A DNA stretch of 64,000 bases from Candidatus Riflebacteria bacterium HGW-Riflebacteria-2 (lineage in GTDB: Bacteria; Muiribacteriota; Ozemobacteria; Ozemobacterales; Ozemobacteraceae), in NCBI GenBank assembly GCA_002839435.1, contig PGYA01000013.1, positions 46,640 to 110,639 of the forward strand, written 5' to 3'. Position 1 is the stretch's first letter, and every line of letters starts with the position of its first letter. The translations under genes were made by a program, and so were the position numbers. The notes under the pieces are model-generated. The model saw only the letters and a list, made by a program, of their open reading frames with translations. It made no database searches and was not told the DNA's origin. Below are positions 35,892 to 43,122 of this stretch, one piece after another.

Positions 35892-36332
35892 TTATTTCAG
35901 CAGTTCTATGCTGGTGCCAGATTGCGCCAAACCGTCGGCAAGAACCCGGCAAAAGACGCCAAGAGTTGGCAACAGGCGGTCGCCGTGAAAAGAATAGTGC
36001 TGTGGCAGCACTTCCTTGCCGATCTGGCAGACTTCGAGCAAGGCTTCGCCGATTCTAAACTGATCGCCGATTGCGGCTTCTCTCAGATCGAGGCCTTCAG
36101 TAACGACGTTCTCGGCAAAATCACCAGGCTCAGCCCTTTTGTCGTGTACAATGTTGTATGCCGCGATATCTTCGCGCATCAGCAGGCTGACGGGGCGAAT
36201 CGTATCGATGTGCCCGTCGCCTTCGATACCGCGCCCGGCCAGGAACCGGCATTGCGCGACTGGCCGCTTAGCGGTTCCGGTAGTTTCAGAAATACATACT
36301 GCCAGCACTTTTCCGGAAGAAACTACATTCAT
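35892..36332 (-). CDS. MOSC-domain protein lacking the usual conserved Cys
   Basis: From the ATG at 36332 (AAGGAT eight bases upstream) the protein has 146 residues and consists of a single MOSC domain: RGIEGDGH near residue 31, PGDFAENVVTEGLDL near 70 and GDQFRIGEALLEVCQIGKE near 92. Stand-alone MOSC proteins are linked to molybdenum cofactor handling or sulfur transfer. In many relatives the IGKE motif is followed by Cys (IGKEC); here it is IGKEVLPQHY, so that Cys is absent. Other Cys residues (about 12, 28, 105) do not align with it. Its role may be altered. Confidence 0.8.
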   Translation of the reverse strand: MNVVSSGKVLAVCISETTGTAKRPVAQCRFLAGRGIEGDGHIDTIRPVSLLMREDIAAYNIVHDKRAEPGDFAENVVTEGLDLREAAIGDQFRIGEALLEVCQIGKEVLPQHYSFHGDRLLPTLGVFCRVLADGLAQSGTSIELLK

Positions 36333-36396
36333 TATCAACCATCCTTGTCATCTGATACATAAGAGCTGATTGGATCAATTAGCTTTCTAAGGCTTT

Positions 36397-36475
36397 GGCC
36401 TTCAGCCGGGTTGCTTTTTCTCCAGCGATTCGCTTCGCTCACAAGCTTGCGAAAAAGCAATCCCGTCTTCAGGCC
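36397..36475. repeat. Long imperfect hairpin containing copy B of the 56-bp repeat
   Basis: Arms 36397-36420 and 36451-36475 pair over about 24 bases (GGCC..CGGG.TTGCTTTTTC against its complement) around a 30-base loop that holds a smaller palindrome (AGCGATTCGCT). The right arm merges into repeat copy B (36445-36499), the inverse of 34927-34982. The 278-base gap between the MOSC and permease genes holds little else. The structure resembles a REP/MITE-like intergenic element. Confidence 0.65.
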
Positions 36476-36616
36476 TCGCAATTTTGAATGAGCTTTTGTA
36501 GAGTTCCAGAAACAAGTTTAATGCCTGACAACCCAAGTTGCCAGACATTTTTGCGACAGGTGATCTGACGAAATCCGACATGTTACCCGCAGAAATCAAC
36601 AGACCAGTTCCGCCAG

Positions 36617-37819
36617 TCACTGTGAGGTCGGTTCTGGTTGCGTTTCATGCCTGGCGATTATTTCGTTCAACTGTTCGGCAAAAAACATTGGCGGATTCAA
36701 AGTCAGGGCGGCTCTTGCCTTGCCAACACCTGTAGCAGCATCATTTGCCAGCGCTTGTTCAACGTCATCGACTATTGCTGGCCAGTCATGCGGAAGCTCA
36801 CATGGTCGCCCGGTCGCTGATGCAAGAGCCTCAGTCGATACCTTGTTAACTGGATCTGCCGCTTCGGAGCGAGCTGATAGAGACGGCGAAGCCACAAATG
36901 CTGAAGAATCAGCTGATTCTCCGGCAACCGTAAGGCCAGAAAGACCCCAGATAAACAGCAGTGAAAGTGCCACCGAAATAACTGCGGCTCGCGACCGCGT
37001 CCAACGGTTCTTTATATGGTTATGCAACATCGCGATAACAAAAAAGCAGCATGAAATTACAGCGATCAACTGATTTGGCGGAAGATCGGCCTGATATGAA
37101 GTCATGACGCCCAGTATCGTGGTAAGCACTGAAAAGAAGCATGCGAGAAAAATCCCCGGAATCATGTTACGCGAAAGCAGCAGAGCAATCGCCGCCGGCA
37201 CGACGAGATAACAAAACACCAGCATTACCCCGGCAATTCTTGAGGCCGCTGCCACCGTGAGTCCCAGAAAAACGAAGAACAGAAGCTCATAGCGCCAGAC
37301 GTTTATTCCCAGGGAGAGTGCCGACTCACGATCGAGAAATGAATACAGAATCGGCCTGAAAAAAATAAGCAGCATCAGCAATGCCGGAATCATCACCGCA
37401 CAGATGGTCAAAACATCGCCTGTCGAAGCGAAAAGCAGGTTGCCGTAGAGAATAGCTTTGACCTTTTCGAGCCCAAAACCGCTGCTGGCAACCAGAAGAA
37501 TGCCCATACCCGAAGCAAATATGAAAATGGTGCCGAGAACCGTATCGCGTGGCAGTTTTGAAAGTTCGTAAGGATATGCGAGAATAGCCACTACCGCCAG
37601 ACAGAACAGGGCTGCCCCCATAAAGGGAGGCAGCTCGTAAATAAGCGCAAATGCGACACCGCAGGCCGCGACTTCTGAAAGAGTCACCCCGATAAAAACC
37701 ATGCGCTTGAGAACGACAAAGATACCGAAGATGGCAAAGGTTATGGCCATTAAAAAGGCTAAGGGCAGAGCTCCACCGTAAACATCGATTACTGCTTTAA
37801 TATTATCAATGGCAAACAT
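36617..37819 (-). CDS. Metal ABC transporter permease (ZnuB/MntB-like) with C-terminal extension
   Basis: A 400-residue protein. The first 285 or so residues form the usual eight-to-nine-helix ABC-3 permease of zinc/manganese importers (FGIFVVLKRMVFIGVTLSEVAACGVA near residue 30 is typical). Family members end at about 270-290 residues. Here about 105 hydrophilic residues follow the last helix, rich in Ala and Ser, with a helical end. This tail has no domain I recognise. It overlaps the ATPase gene by 14 bases and completes a metal import operon. Confidence 0.88.
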   Translation of the reverse strand: MFAIDNIKAVIDVYGGALPLAFLMAITFAIFGIFVVLKRMVFIGVTLSEVAACGVAFALIYELPPFMGAALFCLAVVAILAYPYELSKLPRDTVLGTIFIFASGMGILLVASSGFGLEKVKAILYGNLLFASTGDVLTICAVMIPALLMLLIFFRPILYSFLDRESALSLGINVWRYELLFFVFLGLTVAAASRIAGVMLVFCYLVVPAAIALLLSRNMIPGIFLACFFSVLTTILGVMTSYQADLPPNQLIAVISCCFFVIAMLHNHIKNRWTRSRAAVISVALSLLFIWGLSGLTVAGESADSSAFVASPSLSARSEAADPVNKVSTEALASATGRPCELPHDWPAIVDDVEQALANDAATGVGKARAALTLNPPMFFAEQLNEIIARHETQPEPTSQ

Positions 37820-38525
37820 TTTTTACTTCCTGTCTGATAATGAGCTTGCGCTTTTCAAGCAGCTCTGCCAAAGGGGTAATGTGAATTCGCCCCGGAGAGA
37901 AATGACAGACCTCTTCGGCAAGGCCAATCACCGGCTCGATGCTGTGCTGTGCGAAAAGCACCGTCTTGCCGTCATGTTTTGCCAGCTGGTGTAACAGACC
38001 GACCAGGTCGAATTCAGACTGCTCGTCAAGACCGGCAGCCGGTTCATCCATGATCAACACATCGGCGCCGCTGACCAGCGCCCGCGCAATCATGATCTTC
38101 TGACGCATGCCACCAGACAATTCTTCGAGAGGCCGATGCGCGTGATGCGTCAGGCTAAATCGCTCGATATAGCCGTCTACTTCATTATTCATGGTTTTAT
38201 CAGGCTTTTTCCACAAGCCGAGGCGCGGATAAAGACCCATACAAACGACTTCACGGGCAGTAACCGGGTAAAGCCGGTCGAGGGTCGAAACCTGTGGCAC
38301 GTAGCCGGGCGGCCGACTGCCGAATGGGTGCAGCAGTTCGCCGGCCAGCGGTGACAGAAAGCCAATAATAGTGCGCAACAGAGTGGTTTTGCCGACGCCA
38401 TTCGGCCCGATGAAGGGCAGAAAGGCGCCGGCACTGATCTGCAGGTTCACCCCGCTGAGCACGGCCTCGTCGCCATAACCAACGGCAAGGTCGTGACAGC
38501 TGATTATGAAGTTTTCACTGGCCAT
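37806..38525 (-). CDS. Metal ABC transporter ATP-binding protein (ZnuC-like)
   Basis: The ATG at 38525 follows GGGAGGTG and gives 239 residues (an earlier start at 38570 lies inside the previous gene and has no such site). Walker A is GPNGVGKTT near residue 38, the signature LSGGMRQK near 135 and Walker B DVLIMDEPAAGLD near 157, followed by FAQHS. The PGYVPQ segment is typical of Zn/Mn import ATPases. It overlaps the substrate-binding protein gene by 11 bases. Confidence 0.92.
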   Translation of the reverse strand: MASENFIISCHDLAVGYGDEAVLSGVNLQISAGAFLPFIGPNGVGKTTLLRTIIGFLSPLAGELLHPFGSRPPGYVPQVSTLDRLYPVTAREVVCMGLYPRLGLWKKPDKTMNNEVDGYIERFSLTHHAHRPLEELSGGMRQKIMIARALVSGADVLIMDEPAAGLDEQSEFDLVGLLHQLAKHDGKTVLFAQHSIEPVIGLAEEVCHFSPGRIHITPLAELLEKRKLIIRQEVKNVCH

Positions 38526-39591
38526 CAGGCACACCTCCCGGCAGTCCGGCCTTTTTCGCGGCTTCGGCAATTTGCTCGACCCAGAAATCCATCAGCTTGG
38601 TCCATGCATCGACAGCAGGCCGGCCATTAACATAGTATGGCAGCATTACCGCTATGGCGCCGGTATCGGCAGCCACCTGGCGCACTGTCTTTTCGTCAAA
38701 GTAATCAGCCGAGATGATAATTCTGATGCTCTGCCTTTTCATGGTCTCCTTGAGACTCGCCAGATGTCTTGGCGACGGCGGCACTCCCGGCTTAGGTTCG
38801 ATAAAACCGCCTTCCAGCAGACCAAAATCATCGAACAGATACAGCCAGTTCTTGTGATAGGTGACAATTCGCGTACCCCTGATCGGCAACAGGCGGCCAA
38901 GCCAGCCCCCGGCGAATTCACTCAGCGGACGCCCCTTGAACTTCTTCTCGTTGAGAAATTCAAAAAGTTTGCCACTGTTGTGCAGATCGAGCAGAGTCTT
39001 CTGCCCCAGCATATTGACCAGCTCTTCGCCATACAGCGCGCGGCAGATATTGGCTACCAGCGCATCAGCATTTTCCCTGAATCTGGCAGTCTGACCCGGA
39101 AGATTGCGGCTGAGGCCGATCCTGATATTGTCTATAGCCTGAATGATGTTCAGAGCACTGACGGTAACATGCGGGTTGCCATAAAGATGCAGGCCGCCTT
39201 CAATGTGGGAAAGGGCGACCGGCTTATCTTTCAGATTCATGCCGGTTGCTGCTGAGACATAGCCGACTTCGCCACTTCGGATCTTATGATTCCCCGATTT
39301 ATCAACCGCTGAGGGAAGCCACATTTCGAGATCGAGCCCGGTTGCAACCAGCATGTCGGCGTTGCGCAGAAGCTCGACGAAAGAGGGTTTCGGTCTTATG
39401 AAATGTGCATCCTGATTGCCTTCAACTATGGCTTTCACCTCGACAAGGTCACCGCCTACCATTCTGGTCAGCCAGGCGTAGTCGGTAAGAGTTGTGACGA
39501 CCTTAAGCGGAGCTGCATTAACAGCAGAAACGACCAGGCTGAACGTAATGAGAACGAGAATAGGGATAATTGGCTTGATGAATTTATTCAT
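38515..39591 (-). CDS. Metal ABC transporter substrate-binding protein (ZnuA/TroA-like)
   Basis: A 358-residue secreted protein with a signal peptide (about residues 1-27, ending VNA). The TroA fold is seen in KVVTTLTDYAWLTRMVGGD, QDAHFIRPKPS (first His ligand), GNPHVTVSA (second His), TYHKNWLYLFDDFGL (third His) and a later acidic residue in ISADYFDEKT. Unlike ZnuA it lacks a long His-rich loop, so zinc or manganese are both possible. It belongs to a five-gene minus-strand operon from 41612 to 36617. Confidence 0.9.
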   Translation of the reverse strand: MNKFIKPIIPILVLITFSLVVSAVNAAPLKVVTTLTDYAWLTRMVGGDLVEVKAIVEGNQDAHFIRPKPSFVELLRNADMLVATGLDLEMWLPSAVDKSGNHKIRSGEVGYVSAATGMNLKDKPVALSHIEGGLHLYGNPHVTVSALNIIQAIDNIRIGLSRNLPGQTARFRENADALVANICRALYGEELVNMLGQKTLLDLHNSGKLFEFLNEKKFKGRPLSEFAGGWLGRLLPIRGTRIVTYHKNWLYLFDDFGLLEGGFIEPKPGVPPSPRHLASLKETMKRQSIRIIISADYFDEKTVRQVAADTGAIAVMLPYYVNGRPAVDAWTKLMDFWVEQIAEAAKKAGLPGGVPDGQ

Positions 39592-39604
39592 GATTTTTTC
39601 TCCA

Positions 39605-41029
39605 TTAATAGCGATCGTGTTTGTGCGGACCGGCAGACCAGATACACTGCAGCATCAGACGGCGTTCGTCAGGCCCCATGTTGTTACCCGACTTGTAATT
39701 GAATTCGAGCCGATATTTGACCCAGGGTGTCTGGTGCCAGGTGATGTAAGGACAGAGCTGCCATTCGCTGGGACTGTCTGCAACTACGGCCAGCGGTGCC
39801 AGGGCCAACCCGGGCACGGCCGCGTATTTCTTGCTGTCTGGTTCGAAGTAGTCGATGCGCACACCTGATTCAAGCTGGCGATCAAGCTTCCACTGGAAGT
39901 TGGTGTAACCACCCCAGGCCATAATACTGCCGCGATCACCGCTGTCAGGCACGAGAATCTCCTTTTTGGCGCCATAAAATTCGGTTCGCCACATGAAGTT
40001 TCGATAACGCATATTGTCAGCCGGTTCCCAAAGATGCGTGAAATCAAGGCCAAAACCGTAAACAGGGCGGGTTTCATCGATTGTACTGACAACGCCGGCC
40101 TGGCTGATAGACCACTGATCATTGACGCCGGCAAGAGCAGTAAGACCGAGCTCCTGATAAGTGTTGACATCTATGTCGCGGAATGACCTGAAATGAAGCA
40201 ACAAAGAAGGCATTCCGCGGGTGTTTCCGGCAAAAAGTCTCTGGTTGGTCGATTCAGTAAGCTGCATGGTAAGCTCTTGCGTTGTCTTACCAGTTGAACC
40301 AAGGTTCCAGTCGAATGACACGCCATTCTGGCAAAGTCCACCATCACCGAGCACCCGCCGCATGGCCAGCGGGAATTCACTCTGATCGAGACCGGCCATA
40401 TGCCAGCGATGCACTATACCGAACTGCTGTCTGAACTTACCCAAAGTCAGATTCAGGTTGGGCGTCAGTCCATAGCGGGTAATATAGGCCTCGCCTATGT
40501 TGGAAATGTCTTCTTTTACCGGCACGGCACCTTTGAACTTGGTATATGGGTCTAGATAGGTTTCGTAGTGAATGCCGAGATTACGCAGCATGGCATCAGA
40601 ATTGTTGCGATTGCCATCGATACTTTGCAGACGATAGACAAAGTCACCGACGATGCTTATTTCTGGATTCTCAGCCTGCTTGCTTAGATCACCGGCGATA
40701 AAACGACGTTCGTCATCTCCAGATTTCTCAGACGCATTAATATCGGCCGACTGCGTTTCTGCCACAGCAGCACGGCGCAGAGCCGAAAGTTCATCTTCTT
40801 CAGAATCCTCGCGACTGGAACTCGGCTGGCCCTGCAACTTTTCTATCCTGGCGTTCAAATCGGCAATCTGTCTTTCGTACTCAGACTGCATATTAACGAA
40901 ACGATTTTCCAATGCGGCCAGACGGGCCTCGATATTTGAAGGGTCAGAAGCGGCTGACAAAGGTATTGTCAGCTTAACAACAAAGCAAAAAAACAAAATA
41001 GCATACGCGAAAGAGCGTGCAACTTTCAT
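39605..41029 (-). CDS. Outer membrane porin-like protein with N-terminal coiled coil
   Basis: From the ATG at 41029 (AGGAAA upstream) the protein has 474 residues. A signal peptide (about 1-27) precedes a heptad-rich segment (IEARLAALENRFVNMQSEYE, about residues 33-65), as in phosphate-selective porins and similar trimeric barrels. The rest has beta-barrel character. It lies 13 bases before the metal-binding protein gene and probably lets the metal or its chelate across the outer membrane. The C-terminus does not end in Phe but in Tyr, still acceptable for a barrel. Confidence 0.75.
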   Translation of the reverse strand: MKVARSFAYAILFFCFVVKLTIPLSAASDPSNIEARLAALENRFVNMQSEYERQIADLNARIEKLQGQPSSSREDSEEDELSALRRAAVAETQSADINASEKSGDDERRFIAGDLSKQAENPEISIVGDFVYRLQSIDGNRNNSDAMLRNLGIHYETYLDPYTKFKGAVPVKEDISNIGEAYITRYGLTPNLNLTLGKFRQQFGIVHRWHMAGLDQSEFPLAMRRVLGDGGLCQNGVSFDWNLGSTGKTTQELTMQLTESTNQRLFAGNTRGMPSLLLHFRSFRDIDVNTYQELGLTALAGVNDQWSISQAGVVSTIDETRPVYGFGLDFTHLWEPADNMRYRNFMWRTEFYGAKKEILVPDSGDRGSIMAWGGYTNFQWKLDRQLESGVRIDYFEPDSKKYAAVPGLALAPLAVVADSPSEWQLCPYITWHQTPWVKYRLEFNYKSGNNMGPDERRLMLQCIWSAGPHKHDRY

Positions 41030-41201
41030 GTGGTTTCCTCTAAGTCGATTAACTGCCGTGGCAACACGGCGGAACAAATCAGGGTGAATTGTTTTTTTCC
41101 GGTATCAGACCCATAAAGAGGCGGTACGCTGAGTCAATTCAGAACAATCGCAACTGGCATCACGGGGCGCGGCGGCGCTTGAATACCGGAACTCTCAAGA
41201 A

Positions 41202-41612
41202 TCAGAGAAAAAGTTGAGCTGGCGGTGCGCGTGAATCGTAAAAAACAGCGCGGGCGAACGCAACCAGAAAAACCGGCGCGAATGCGGCGGCACAAGACAC
41301 CTTTGCATGATGCAACAGGCATTCCAGCGGCATATCGCTGGCCGAAAGCTGCGCCGCAAAGTCACAGATACTACAGGCTGCACGCACATGCTGCGGCCTG
41401 TAATTACAATCATTGGAAGTTTCGGCCAAAGCCGAAGAACAGCCGGAACAGCACTCATAGTGGCGTTCAAAGGCTATTACAGTGCCAGAAACCTGCTTAT
41501 CGGGAGACAGTTCCAGCCATAAATGCAGAGGATAAAAAACAACCCACAAGACAAGCAACGAAACCTGAAAAGCTGCTATCGGCTTTGTCAGTTGTCGTAA
41601 CTTATATCTCAT
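41202..41612 (-). CDS. Small Cys/His-rich membrane protein at the head of the metal-import operon
   Basis: From the ATG at 41612 (AAGAGG upstream) the protein has 136 residues. There is a membrane helix at about residues 14-34, then a Cys/His-rich stretch (ERHYECCSGCSS, AACSICDF, LECLLHHAKVSC) with nine or more Cys, and a second hydrophobic segment (about 110-125). It is reminiscent of DUF2946-like small metal-linked membrane proteins, but I do not claim membership. As first gene behind the promoter of a zinc-type import operon, it may sense or bind metal. Confidence 0.6.
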   Translation of the reverse strand: MRYKLRQLTKPIAAFQVSLLVLWVVFYPLHLWLELSPDKQVSGTVIAFERHYECCSGCSSALAETSNDCNYRPQHVRAACSICDFAAQLSASDMPLECLLHHAKVSCAAAFAPVFLVAFARAVFYDSRAPPAQLFL

Positions 41613-41668
41613 CGTAGCCAACCTCTTGTTTGCAACAGGCTTTATAAGGCCTGTCTAATCAGAATCAG

Positions 41669-41697
41669 ATAATATAATACAGAAATTGAATTGTCAA
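41669..41697 (-). promoter_or_regulatory. Sigma-70-like promoter of the metal-import operon
   Basis: On the minus strand TTGACA (41692-41697) and TATTAT (41669-41674) are separated by exactly 17 bases, 57 bases before the start codon at 41612. The region is AT-rich with short inverted repeats (for example TCTGATTCTGATTAG), where a Zur- or Fur-type repressor could bind. I could not match a defined consensus operator. Confidence 0.65.
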
Positions 41698-41856
41698 CCA
41701 TAATTGGCATAAGCCAAAAATAGTTCTTGTGTTTTAGCTGGTAATATTTTATATTACAAGTAGAAGATAAATTCTTGAGACAAGCTCATCATTTATCAAA
41801 GCGGCAGATAACCGCTTAACTGAACAATCTGGTTTAAACCAGGGAAGGAGCTCATC

Positions 41857-42192
41857 ATGCCAGGATTTGACAGATCAGGCCCGAATGGCCAGGGACCAAT
41901 GACAGGTAGAGGTTTGGGTGATTGCCAGGGAACTGGACTGGGGACCAGACCTATTCGCGGTGGCGGCAGAGGATCAGGTGCCGGTCGTGGATTCGGCGGA
42001 CGTGGCGCTGGACGCGGAATTGGCTTAAGAATGCGCAATCGTGTCTTCGCTCAAAACGCCCCGGTGGTTGATAACGTTGCAACCGAAGATATAGACGAAC
42101 TCTATAATCAGGTCGAAACGCTCAAAGAACAGGTAGCCGAACTCACCAGCCTTCTGACCAAGGCAAAAGCTGATAAAGACCAGAACACCTGA
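41857..42192 (+). CDS. DUF5320-family Gly-rich protein
   Basis: A 111-residue protein behind AAGGAG (41844-41849). It opens MPGFDRSGPNGQGPMTGRG, the DUF5320 signature, then a Gly/Arg-rich low-complexity middle (residues about 35-62) and a C-terminal coiled coil (EDIDELYNQVETLKEQVAEL). Proteins of this family typically sit next to NifX-like, DUF134 and MRP/ferredoxin ATPase genes, exactly the set found just downstream on the other strand. They are likely to be a part of that poorly understood Fe-S/metal system. Confidence 0.85.
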   Translation: MPGFDRSGPNGQGPMTGRGLGDCQGTGLGTRPIRGGGRGSGAGRGFGGRGAGRGIGLRMRNRVFAQNAPVVDNVATEDIDELYNQVETLKEQVAELTSLLTKAKADKDQNT

Positions 42193-42210
42193 ACTTAACT
42201 TTGGCCATCA

Positions 42211-42642
42211 ATGGATCAGACTAAGAACAGCACTCTGAAACCGGTCATGGCAGCCAGCTCACATGCTGGCTGTCTTCTTTGCGGCAGCAAAAACCCGCTG
42301 TCAATGCATCTACATTTTGCGGTTGACGAGCAACAGGTTGTGTACGCTAATTTTCAGGCACACGACATGTTGCAGGGTTACCAGGGAATTGTACACGGCG
42401 GCGTAATCTGCGCCCTGCTCGACTCAGCCATGACCCACTGTCTCTTTAACCAGTCGATAGAAGCGGTAACCGGCGAATTAAGTGTTAAATTCGTAATGCC
42501 AGTACCCTGTCGGGCGGCGCTTGCGTTAAGAGCCTGGGTCGAAAAGGCAACCAACCCGCTTTATATCCTTAAAGCCGATCTGCATGACAATGGCAGGCTG
42601 CTCGCCAGCGCCGAAGCCAAATTCATGCGCACAGCAATCTAG
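42211..42642 (+). CDS. PaaI-family hotdog-fold thioesterase
   Basis: A 143-residue hotdog protein. GIVHGGVICALLDSAMTHCL (about residues 56-75) is the central-helix motif of PaaI/4HBT thioesterases, in which the Asp and nearby Gly/His activate water to split acyl-CoA. An N-terminal CLLCGSKNPLSMHL with CxxC is common in a subgroup that binds zinc. It follows the DUF5320 gene by 18 bases. Its acyl substrate is unknown. Confidence 0.85.
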   Translation: MDQTKNSTLKPVMAASSHAGCLLCGSKNPLSMHLHFAVDEQQVVYANFQAHDMLQGYQGIVHGGVICALLDSAMTHCLFNQSIEAVTGELSVKFVMPVPCRAALALRAWVEKATNPLYILKADLHDNGRLLASAEAKFMRTAI

Positions 42643-42698
42643 TGGTCTGTGAAATCGGTGAAATCTGCGGATGTTCTCAGGTTTTCTTCAACAATAAA

Positions 42699-42731
42699 GC
42701 CGCCCGGGCACAAACGGTCTGACCGGGCGGC
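42699..42731 (-). terminator. Rho-independent-like terminator of the NifX/MRP operon
   Basis: GCCGCCCGG and CCGGGCGGC form a strong 9-bp GC stem with a 15-base loop. On the minus strand it is followed by CTTTATTGTT, a weak T-rich tract. It lies 53 bases past the last stop codon of the minus-strand operon (42784) and also after the plus-strand thioesterase stop. Confidence 0.6.
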
Positions 42732-42783
42732 AAATAAACAGCGGCGCAGTGAAATCTGAGAAATACTACGCAGCCTTCGGAAC

Positions 42784-43122
42784 TTAGTGCGAGCAGGCGT
42801 TGTCGCCAGTCTGCAAACTACCGGCAAGATATGCGGTTACTGCGTCTTGCGGAGTAGGTGAGCCCTGCACTCCGGTTACCACAGTAATCTGATTCTGTGC
42901 GAACAGTTCCTGTGCTCTGACGCCCATTCCACCAGCAAGAATATGAGTGACTTTCTGCTCACCCAACCAGCGCGGCAGAACGCCGGGTTCATGTGCCGGC
43001 GGGGTCAGCATCTGACTGGCGACAATTTTATTATCCTTATCGACGTCAATGATGCAGAACTGCTGGCAATGGCCAAAATGCGTGCAAAGTTTTCCTTCAA
43101 CAGTAGGAACAGCAATTTTCAT
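42784..43122 (-). CDS. NifX/NifB-like dinitrogenase cofactor-type protein
   Basis: A 112-residue protein starting MKIAVPTVEGKLCTHFGHCQ, typical of the NifB/NifX dinitrogenase iron-molybdenum cofactor family (PF02579). GGMGVRAQELFA near residue 68 is the conserved Gly turn. Outside nitrogenase clusters these proteins are thought to carry Fe-S or mixed-metal clusters. It overlaps the MRP-fusion gene by ATGA and is the last gene of a four-gene operon. The C-terminal NACSH may add ligands. Confidence 0.88.
   Translation of the reverse strand: MKIAVPTVEGKLCTHFGHCQQFCIIDVDKDNKIVASQMLTPPAHEPGVLPRWLGEQKVTHILAGGMGVRAQELFAQNQITVVTGVQGSPTPQDAVTAYLAGSLQTGDNACSH

Noticed and set aside
35892..36362. Plus-strand frame opposite the MOSC gene
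   Set aside because: The minus-strand product has clear MOSC motifs and a ribosome site; the plus frame has none.
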